A DNA stretch of 64,000 bases from Aggregatibacter actinomycetemcomitans DSM 8324. Lineage in GTDB: Bacteria; Pseudomonadota; Gammaproteobacteria; Enterobacterales; Pasteurellaceae. Location: assembly GCF_000372365.1 (NCBI RefSeq), contig NZ_AQUU01000004.1:1-64000 (forward strand). Reading direction: 5' to 3'. Position numbers and translations under genes: made by a program. Under the pieces are notes generated by a model, which had not been told where the DNA came from, searched no databases, and saw only the letters and a program-made list of their open reading frames with translations. Below, in pieces: positions 57,793 to 64,000 of the stretch; position 1 is the stretch's first letter, and each line of letters starts with the position of its first letter.

Positions 57793-57828
57793 CCTACTTT
57801 TTCTTTGCTCGTGCAAAGCAAAAGTAGG
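57793..57828. repeat. Extragenic palindrome, parE-parC gap, copy A
   Basis: CCTACTTTTTCTTTGC and GCAAAGCAAAAGTAGG are inverted over 16 bases with one mismatch around a four-base loop. The flanks read AGGCGA and AAAAAGAAAACACGCCC. It belongs to the same family as the palindrome at 58175. The gene-free stretch 57722-58257 also carries a USS near 57942. Confidence 0.8.
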
Positions 57829-58174
57829 CAAAAAGAAAACACGCCCTGCTTAGCCTTGTTTCCCTTGTTCCACTGAATTTCCTACAAATTCAACTCCACA
57901 AGGGCGGCAAAGAAGGGAACCCAATAAATAGCTCTAAAAGTGCGGTCGATTTTAAAATCATTTTTTAAATAAAAAAACATGCGAAAAAAATCAACTGCAC
58001 TTTTCAGAATAACGCTCGAAATAATGGGTCCCCGTATAAATTGCCCGAACGTGCGTTAATTTTTAGGAAAATTTTGCTTTGTTTGAACCACGTAGTGGCG
58101 AGTTCAAAATTTTCCGTGAAGAAAATTAATGCTAAGAGAGGAAAAGCAATTTATCCGGGGTCGCCTTTCTTTTG

Positions 58175-58208
58175 GTTACTTTTCTTTGGCGAAGCAAAGA
58201 AAAGTAAC
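58175..58208. repeat. Extragenic palindrome, parE-parC gap, copy B
   Basis: GTTACTTTTCTTTG and CAAAGAAAAGTAAC are a perfect 14-base inverted repeat around GCGAAG, embedded in GGTCGCC...GGCGA-type flanks. This kind of palindrome is widespread in gammaproteobacterial intergenic regions. It lies 50 bases before the parC start. Confidence 0.88.
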
Positions 58209-58257
58209 TCGCCCCATCAGGCGAAACCGATTAACACAACCAAAATATGAACTACAA

Positions 58258-60513
58258 ATGACAACAGAATCCATCAACTACGAAGGCATCGAACAAATGC
58301 CACTCCGCCACTTCACTGAAAGTGCGTACCTCAACTATTCCATGTACGTCATCATGGATCGCGCGTTGCCGTTTATTGGTGACGGCTTAAAGCCGGTGCA
58401 GCGACGTATTATTTACGCCATGTCCGAACTCGGGCTGAACGCCACGGCGAAGTACAAAAAATCCGCCCGTACCGTGGGGGACGTGTTGGGTAAATTCCAT
58501 CCGCACGGCGATAGCGCTTGTTATGAAGCCATGGTGCTGATGGCGCAACCGTTCTCTTACCGCTATCCGCTGGTTGACGGGCAAGGTAACTGGGGGGCGG
58601 TGGATGATCCGAAATCCTTCGCCGCCATGCGTTATACGGAGTCCCGTTTATCTAAAATTTCTGAGATTCTGTTAGCGGAACTTGGACAAGGCACAGTAGA
58701 TTATCAGCCGAACTTCGACGGCACGCTGGAAGAGCCGCAATATTTACCGGCGCGCCTACCGCACATTTTACTCAACGGCACCACCGGCATTGCGGTGGGG
58801 ATGGCGACGGATATTCCACCGCACAACATTAATGAAATCGCCGACGCGGCGGTGATGTTATTGGACAATCCGAAAACTACGCTGGACGAATTATTAACCG
58901 TAGTGCAAGGCCCCGATTTCCCGACGGAAGCAGAAATTATTTCGCCGAAAGAAGATATTCGGAAGATTTATCAACTGGGTCGCGGTTCCATTAAAATGCG
59001 CGCCACTTGGAAGAAAGAAGACGGTGAAATTGTTATCAGCGCCTTGCCGCATCAATCTTCACCGTCGAAAGTCATCGCGCAAATCGCCGAGCAGATGAAT
59101 GCCAAAAAACTGCCGATGGTGGAAGATATTCGTGATGAAGCGGATCATGAAAATCCGGTGCGCATCGTGCTGGTGCCGCGTTCCAATCGGGTGGATATTG
59201 ACGCCGTGATGGCACATTTGTTCGCCACCACCGATTTGGAAAAAAGTTATCGCGTAAACATGAACATGATCGGTCTTGATCACAAGCCGGCGGTGAAAAA
59301 TCTGTTGGAAATTCTCACCGAATGGCTCAGCTTCCGCCGCACTACAGTCACCCGTCGTTTGCAATATCATCTGAACAAAGTGCTCGCCCGTTTGCATATT
59401 TTGCAAGGCTTAATGATCGCCTTTTTAAACATTGATGAAGTGATCCACATCATTCGCTACGAAGACGAACCGAAAGCGGAATTGATGGCGCGTTTTAATT
59501 TAAGCGACGAGCAGGCAGAAGCTATTTTGAACTTACGTTTGCGCCATTTAGCCAAGTTAGAAGAGCATGAGCTGCAAGCGGAACAAGCGGAGTTGGAAAA
59601 AGAGCGGTCATCTTTGGAAGAGATTTTAGGCTCCGAGCGCCGTTTGAATACGCTCCTGAAAAAAGAAATTCAACAGGATGCCAAAATCTACGCCAGTCCG
59701 CGCCGTTCGCCGTTAGTGGAACGTGCAGAAGCCAAAGCCATTGCGGAAAACGAAATGCTGCCGACAGAACCGGTCACCGTGATTTTGTCGGAAATGGGCT
59801 GGGTGCGTTGTGCCAAAGGACACGATATTGATCCACAAGGCTTGAGTTATAAAGCGGGCGATAAATATTTGGCGCACGCCTACGGCAAAAGCAATCAAGC
59901 AGCGGTGTTTATCGACAGCACGGGGCGCAGTTACGCGCTGGATCCGTTGACGTTGCCATCCGCCCGTTCACAAGGCGAACCGCTCACCGGCAAACTCACT
60001 TTACCGGCGGGGGCGACTATCGATCAGTTACTGATTGAAAATGAAGATCAGCCGTTGCTCATGGCATCTGACGCAGGCTACGGTTTTATTTGTAAATTTG
60101 CCGATTTAATTGCCCGCAATAAAGCCGGCAAAGCGCTGATTTCCCTGCCGGAAAATGCCAAAGTCTTGCCGCCGTTAACGCTGAAAAATTCCACCGCACT
60201 TTTGGTAGCGCTCACTTCCGCCGGTCGCATGCTCATTTTCCCCGCGCAGGATTTGCCGGAATTATCCAAAGGCAAAGGCAACAAAATCGTTACCATTCCG
60301 TCCGCCAACGCCAAAGCCCGTTCTGAGCTGTTGGTGCACTTATTGCTGATTGAAGAAAATTCGAGTCTAGTGTTCCATTCCGGCAGACGCAAAATTGTAC
60401 TGAAACCGGAAGATCTGCAGAAATTCCGCGCCGAACGCGGTCGTAAAGGCACGCAATTGCCACGGGGTTTACACAGTAATGTGGAAATTGAAGTGGTAAC
60501 ACCACAGCAGTGA
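58258..60513 (+). CDS. parC: DNA topoisomerase IV subunit A
   Basis: DNA-cleaving subunit of topoisomerase IV. The start at 58258 gives 751 residues beginning [13 protein letters not shown], as in homologues; the longer frame from 58129 runs through the palindromic repeat and is not real. The quinolone region [14 protein letters not shown] has the wild-type Ser and Glu, and the catalytic tyrosine is in AAMRYTE (about residue 124). The C-terminal beta-propeller region is complete. No strong Shine-Dalgarno sequence is visible. Confidence 0.97.
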   Translation: MTTESINYEGIEQMPLRHFTESAYLNYSMYVIMDRALPFIGDGLKPVQRRIIYAMSELGLNATAKYKKSARTVGDVLGKFHPHGDSACYEAMVLMAQPFSYRYPLVDGQGNWGAVDDPKSFAAMRYTESRLSKISEILLAELGQGTVDYQPNFDGTLEEPQYLPARLPHILLNGTTGIAVGMATDIPPHNINEIADAAVMLLDNPKTTLDELLTVVQGPDFPTEAEIISPKEDIRKIYQLGRGSIKMRATWKKEDGEIVISALPHQSSPSKVIAQIAEQMNAKKLPMVEDIRDEADHENPVRIVLVPRSNRVDIDAVMAHLFATTDLEKSYRVNMNMIGLDHKPAVKNLLEILTEWLSFRRTTVTRRLQYHLNKVLARLHILQGLMIAFLNIDEVIHIIRYEDEPKAELMARFNLSDEQAEAILNLRLRHLAKLEEHELQAEQAELEKERSSLEEILGSERRLNTLLKKEIQQDAKIYASPRRSPLVERAEAKAIAENEMLPTEPVTVILSEMGWVRCAKGHDIDPQGLSYKAGDKYLAHAYGKSNQAAVFIDSTGRSYALDPLTLPSARSQGEPLTGKLTLPAGATIDQLLIENEDQPLLMASDAGYGFICKFADLIARNKAGKALISLPENAKVLPPLTLKNSTALLVALTSAGRMLIFPAQDLPELSKGKGNKIVTIPSANAKARSELLVHLLLIEENSSLVFHSGRRKIVLKPEDLQKFRAERGRKGTQLPRGLHSNVEIEVVTPQQ

Positions 60514-60796
60514 AAATCTTAAATTGCACTTAAAGGCTGCTATTCGCATTCTTTCATGAGGAACTGCGGTTATTTTTACCGGTGTTTTTTTCTCTTACAA
60601 TAAACAAGATAGAAAGAATTTTATTCACTACTGAGTGTAACTAAGCCGGCACGTTGTATATATCCATAAATGGAAATATCAATAGATTCAATCAGGTGGG
60701 CATATTACACAAATCTGCTACAATGTCCCTGATGGTTATTTATACCATCATTAAGCAGGCAAAAATTGTAATTGTCATTTTATTCAAGGAGTTAAT

Positions 60797-61408
60797 ATGA
60801 AACTATATTTTAAACCGGGTGCATGCTCATTCGTACCGCATTTCGCATTGGAAAAAATCAATCAGCCTTATGAAGCCGAAGCAGTGACACAAGAGTATAT
60901 GAAGAGCCCGGAATACTTAGAGCTCAATCCACAAGGTGCAGTTCCTCTACTCGTTGACGGTAATCTTGTACTTTCCCAAAACTTGGCGATTTTAACTTAT
61001 TTAGACGATCTTTACCCACAGGCAAAACTCTTTGGCAGCGACTCAGCCAAAGGCAAAGCTATAGCATTTCGCTGGTTGGCATTCTTGAATTCTGACGTAC
61101 ACAAAGCCTTTGTCCCACTCTTCCATGTACCGCCTTACGTTCAAGATGAATCCTTAAAACAAGCGATTCAAAAAACAGCGAAAGAAAATATTCTGGGTAT
61201 GCTGGCGCAAGCTAATCACTGCTTATCAAAGCAGAATTACCTAGGCGAAGATGTATCCGTCGCCGATATTTATCTATTTACAATTTTAGGCTGGTGTAAA
61301 TTTATCGATCTTGATTTTTCATCCCTAACACATTTAACCGAATTTGCGCAACGCATTGCAGCATTGGACATTGTAAAACGTGTACAAAAAGCCGAAGGGT
61401 TGATTTAA
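60797..61408 (+). CDS. gst: Beta-class glutathione S-transferase
   Basis: Cytoplasmic enzyme of 203 residues joining glutathione to electrophiles. The thioredoxin-like N-terminal domain begins MKLYFKPGACSFVPHFAL; the cysteine at position 10 is the beta-class active-site residue. NPQGAVPLLVDGNLVLSQNLAIL is the glutathione site. The helical C-terminal domain contains VSVADIYLFTIL. AAGGAG precedes the ATG. A small GATGGT/ACCATC hairpin lies in the leader at 60731-60749. It is monocistronic, with a strong terminator. Confidence 0.93.
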   Translation: MKLYFKPGACSFVPHFALEKINQPYEAEAVTQEYMKSPEYLELNPQGAVPLLVDGNLVLSQNLAILTYLDDLYPQAKLFGSDSAKGKAIAFRWLAFLNSDVHKAFVPLFHVPPYVQDESLKQAIQKTAKENILGMLAQANHCLSKQNYLGEDVSVADIYLFTILGWCKFIDLDFSSLTHLTEFAQRIAALDIVKRVQKAEGLI

Positions 61409-61423
61409 CTCTTGTATTAAATA

Positions 61424-61457
61424 AAAAAATCCGTCTTTATAGAGACGGATTTTTTTA
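61424..61457. terminator. Terminator between convergent gst and the Sel1-repeat gene
   Basis: AAAAAATCCGTCT and AGACGGATTTTTT form a perfect 13-base stem with a six-base loop. A- and T-runs on both sides let it act in both directions. Confidence 0.93.
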
Positions 61458-61458
61458 T

Positions 61459-62178
61459 TTAGTGATAGTTCAGAATCTCTAACCGTTCACGGGCGGCATC
61501 AGAAAAATAACTTTGTTGTGCAATAAGATCCTTGTAAATAGAAATAGCGAGCGGGCGATTGCGTCGAGTACCTTCGCCATGTTCATACATTAGTGCCAGA
61601 CGAAAGATCGCTTCTTCGTTGCCTTGTCGTGCGCTTCTTTCCAACCACTGAAATGCTTTGTTGAAATTCTTAATTTTGTTCTCGTTGTAATACAGCATGC
61701 CTAAAATCAACATGGCTTGCGAATCGCTAACTTCGGCGGCCTGCTCCAATAAATTAATGCCATATTCCAGATTCTTTTTAACGCCGTAGCCGCCTGTATA
61801 AAGAATGCCCAAATTGGTGAGCGCTTTCACACTCCCCTTTTCTGCCGCCTCACTAAACCACCAATAGGCTTTTTCGTAATTTTTCTCTACGCCGTTACCG
61901 CCAAAATACAAACGCCCTAAATCCAGTTGCGCGTTACTATCACCACGTAGCGCCAAAATACGCATCACATTGAATGCCGAACGGACATCGTCATTTTGAT
62001 AGAAATATCTTGCCAGATTTCTCAATTCATCATTATTCAATTTATTCTGTGCAAACGCCGACATTTCTTGTACACGTTCCGCGACCGAAAACGCCACATT
62101 TTCCGCCGCTTGTACAGAAAAACCCAATAATCCCAATACTATCGCAAAATGTTTTAACTGTTTTTTCATCATATTCAT
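61459..62178 (-). CDS. Periplasmic Sel1-like repeat protein
   Basis: A signal peptide (KKQLKHFAIVLGLLGFSVQA) is followed by Sel1/TPR-like repeats, recognisable as AQLDLGRLYFGGNGVEKNYEKAY, ALTNLGILYTGGYGVKKN, AMLILGMLYYNENKIKN and AIFRLALMYEHGEGTRRN. Such proteins serve as protein-protein scaffolds; the partner is unknown. The start at 62178 overlaps the stop of the upstream gene as ATGA (239 residues); the ATG at 62172 is an alternative. The longer frame reaching 62349 runs back into the upstream gene and is rejected. Confidence 0.85.
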   Translation of the reverse strand: MNMMKKQLKHFAIVLGLLGFSVQAAENVAFSVAERVQEMSAFAQNKLNNDELRNLARYFYQNDDVRSAFNVMRILALRGDSNAQLDLGRLYFGGNGVEKNYEKAYWWFSEAAEKGSVKALTNLGILYTGGYGVKKNLEYGINLLEQAAEVSDSQAMLILGMLYYNENKIKNFNKAFQWLERSARQGNEEAIFRLALMYEHGEGTRRNRPLAISIYKDLIAQQSYFSDAARERLEILNYH

Positions 62179-62891
62179 AACGTTGCATAAAGCAAATTGG
62201 CAAAAAACAGCAGCGAAACGCCCATTTCGGTCAGCCCCACTTGTTTTACCGACATTTTTTTGTGCGGTAGCCAAATTGCACGAATTAACGACGGAACAAA
62301 CGCCAGCGCCATTAAATACTGTTGTAACAAGATAAATCCGAGCACACAAAGCGCATGAAAACCGATAGATAACTTCAAATATAACGGATTTTTTCGCTCA
62401 CGCATGACGGATTTGACATATAAGGTGGTACCGATAAAAAACAAGCTCGGATACAGCGCTACCAGCCAGATTTTGCCATCAAAAGTGCGGTCGGAAAAAT
62501 AGTAGGATCCCATGCCCGCAATGGCAAAAATAATGATTCCCACCAGATCATTTAAAAAAGCACGCTCATCCTTTTTTTTCACATAATAAATATTTACCAA
62601 CACTAACGGCATCATGGCGACCACAAAAAGCACCGTTCGCCAGTTATGCAATAACACCGGAATGGCAAAAATCACCGTGGCAAAGAAATAAATCCACGAC
62701 CATTTTATGTACAGTTCTAAATTTCTGCCTTTGAACAAATTCAGAAACGGGTAAGTCATTAAATATAATGAAAACCATGCCAATAAAAAGAAAAGGTGCT
62801 GCCAAATAGGGTGAGCAAGTAACATACCGTACAGAAATGGCATGAGTGCCATGACGATTGCGCCGTGCTGATTAGAAATCAATAGCGTCAT
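62175..62891 (-). CDS. YwiC-like membrane protein
   Basis: Polytopic protein of 238 residues with about seven hydrophobic segments. The N terminus ISNQHGAIVMALMPFLYG matches the YwiC-like family signature around HGAW/HGA. KKKDERAFLNDLVG and the late RAIWLPHK are conserved-looking charged spots. The function is unknown. It is translationally coupled to the Sel1-repeat gene by an ATGA overlap. Confidence 0.8.
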   Translation of the reverse strand: MTLLISNQHGAIVMALMPFLYGMLLAHPIWQHLFFLLAWFSLYLMTYPFLNLFKGRNLELYIKWSWIYFFATVIFAIPVLLHNWRTVLFVVAMMPLVLVNIYYVKKKDERAFLNDLVGIIIFAIAGMGSYYFSDRTFDGKIWLVALYPSLFFIGTTLYVKSVMRERKNPLYLKLSIGFHALCVLGFILLQQYLMALAFVPSLIRAIWLPHKKMSVKQVGLTEMGVSLLFFANLLYATL

Positions 62892-62992
62892 AATTGAGAC
62901 TAGTTATCAGTTGAAAAGTTTAAGAATTTTAGAGGTTTTTCTGGAAGATTGATATAATCCTTACGAATTATTTTCATTACGGAGAAGAAATC

Positions 62993-63346
62993 ATGACACA
63001 AATTCAACGTATCGATACTCACGCCCGCCTTGCCGAACTGGTGATTTATCATGGTGTCGCTTATTTGGCAGGACAAGTTCCGGAAACCACCTTAGCACAG
63101 GATGCTTACGCCCAAACGCAAGAAGTGCTAAATCTCATCGACAAATTACTTGCCAAAGCCAATTCCCACAAAAGCCAAATTTTAAACGCGCAGATCTATC
63201 TTGCCGACATGCAGGATTATGCCCTGATGAATCAGGCATGGGACGAATGGGTTGATCCACAAAAGCCACCGGCGCGCGCCACTGTAGAAGCCAAACTGGC
63301 AGATCCTCGCTGGAAAGTGGAAATTGTGGTGACGTCGGCGGTTTAA
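62993..63346 (+). CDS. RidA/YoaB-family protein
   Basis: Small cytoplasmic protein of 117 residues of the YjgF/YER057c/UK114 (RidA) superfamily. The spacing QRIDTHARLAELVIYHGVAYLAGQVP at the start, ILNAQIYLADMQDYALMNQAWDEW in the middle and PPARATVEAKLADPRWKVEI at the end are closest to the YoaB subgroup. RidA proteins deaminate reactive enamines, but the catalytic arginine context differs between subgroups, so the activity is uncertain. GGAG precedes the ATG. Confidence 0.9.
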   Translation: MTQIQRIDTHARLAELVIYHGVAYLAGQVPETTLAQDAYAQTQEVLNLIDKLLAKANSHKSQILNAQIYLADMQDYALMNQAWDEWVDPQKPPARATVEAKLADPRWKVEIVVTSAV

Positions 63347-63415
63347 CAATGCTATTCGGACCTAATATTTAGCCTTCATATTACAATTTATAACGCTTCA
63401 TTTTCTTTAATTTTT

Positions 63416-64000
63416 TTAAACAGTAACCAAATCCTGTTGCTGATTCTCTAAAATGAATGTTTTACATCGAGGGTTTTCTGCCAACCATGTCGAAATCATT
63501 GTTGGTGATTCTTTTGTTTTCATCAATAAATAATCATAATCCTTACAATTATCAAGGCTAATAATCCAATCTTTATTAACCACACCTGAACGACTTGATA
63601 TATTTGGCATTTTATTAGGTTTGAATCTAACTATTTGCGGTGAATAAACGGCAAAATCAAAATCGGACCACCCATGTTTTTGCGCCTGATACCAGCTACC
63701 AAAATGTAAATATTCTGTACTTGAAGTAAGCAATCCACTGGTTTCTGAAGATTGACTAAATAAAGTTAATATTCTTTTTTGAGACTGCATAGACTCTATT
63801 ATTTTCGAATATGCTCTCATATTTGGATCATTATTAAATTGAATATTATTATAATAGACTTTTCCCATTAATAAGAAAACAAATATAAAAAACATTAAAT
63901 TAAAGAAAATTATGTTACCGTTATTCTTTTTGATTGACCTTTTTTCAAAAATTAAATAATAAAAAGGAAGCATAAAAATGGAAAATCGTTCATATATAAA
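63416..64000 (-). CDS. Membrane protein, C-terminal part, cut by the window end
   Basis: The frame remains open through position 64000 (FIYERFSIF lies upstream of the internal ATG at 63973), so only the C-terminal part is present. It shows at least one strong membrane segment (IIFFNLMFFIFVFLLMGKVYY), then a soluble domain of about 140 residues with FGSWYQAQKHGWSDFDFAVYSP and WLAENPRCKTFILE. The arrangement (membrane segments, then an extracytoplasmic C terminus) recalls large glycosyltransferase-type membrane proteins, but no motif decides it. I do not assign a function. The AT content is high compared with neighbours. Confidence 0.75.
   Translation of the reverse strand, partial: FIYERFSIFMLPFYYLIFEKRSIKKNNGNIIFFNLMFFIFVFLLMGKVYYNNIQFNNDPNMRAYSKIIESMQSQKRILTLFSQSSETSGLLTSSTEYLHFGSWYQAQKHGWSDFDFAVYSPQIVRFKPNKMPNISSRSGVVNKDWIISLDNCKDYDYLLMKTKESPTMISTWLAENPRCKTFILENQQQDLVTV

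Noticed and set aside
58129-58257. N-terminal extension of parC
   Set aside because: Translates the palindromic repeat; homologues begin at the ATG at 58258.
61459-62349. Longer start of the Sel1-repeat gene at 62349
   Set aside because: The extra 57 codons overlap the YwiC-like gene and would hide the clear signal peptide.

Overview
The window looks like a chromosome segment of a Pasteurellaceae bacterium, most likely Aggregatibacter. Copies of the Haemophilus-type DNA uptake signal AAGTGCGGT/ACCGCACTT occur throughout, within genes and as inverted pairs between genes. Many gene blocks have the order I know from Haemophilus influenzae: map-erpA-yacL-mrcB, ompA-ydiJ-ydiI-hemH, nagBA-nanA-siaR-nanK-nanE / siaPT-nanM, and zevAB. 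A 295-residue trimeric autotransporter resembling ApiA/Omp100 of Aggregatibacter actinomycetemcomitans narrows the guess to genus. Species is not settled from sequence reading alone.

Layout. 1-550: 5' end of a 16S rRNA gene on the minus strand, preceded by tRNA-Pro, tRNA-His and tRNA-Arg and a stable-RNA type promoter. 0.7-9.9 kb: housekeeping genes wecA, hemL, glnD, map, erpA, a decayed yacL, and mrcB. 10.1-18.1 kb: an eight-gene, probably Fur-controlled iron uptake operon of the FetMP/P19-Ftr1 type, with a DUF2318 membrane protein, an ABC exporter-like module, a TlpA-like thioredoxin lipoprotein and a c-type cytochrome. 18.1-21.9 kb: a patch of accessory DNA with dispersed repeats, an IS4-family element, a run of ten G and an AT-rich membrane-protein gene split by an in-frame amber codon. 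21.9-34.1 kb: hrpA, two small membrane proteins, grxD, ompA, ydiJ, a hotdog thioesterase, hemH with an unusual cysteine-bearing tail, and tpx.

34.3-46 kb is a complete sialic acid and amino-sugar block. SiaP-SiaT import sialic acid by TRAP transport, NanM epimerises it outside the cytoplasm, and NanA-NanK-NanE-NagA-NagB convert it to fructose-6-phosphate. SiaR and a CRP-like site sit in the divergent promoter region. A PTS permease of the GlcNAc/glucose type follows, so host-derived amino sugars can enter by two routes. 46-64 kb: a second ompA paralogue, uvrB, tRNA-Asn with a clear promoter, zevAB (zinc), a possible small RNA, ettA, the ApiA-like adhesin, parE and parC separated by palindromic repeats, gst, a Sel1-repeat protein, a YwiC-like membrane protein, a RidA-family protein, and a membrane protein gene cut by the window end.

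Nothing here is clearly a new defence or mobile system. The points most worth a second look are the iron operon (degenerate YHS-like domain, cytochrome partner, three-repeat Ftr1 ectodomain), the four-hairpin cassette inside the sialic acid operon, the amber-split membrane gene beside the IS and poly-G run, the ferrochelatase tail, the decayed yacL, a local identity tract between the two ompA genes, and the possible anaerobically controlled small RNA upstream of ettA.
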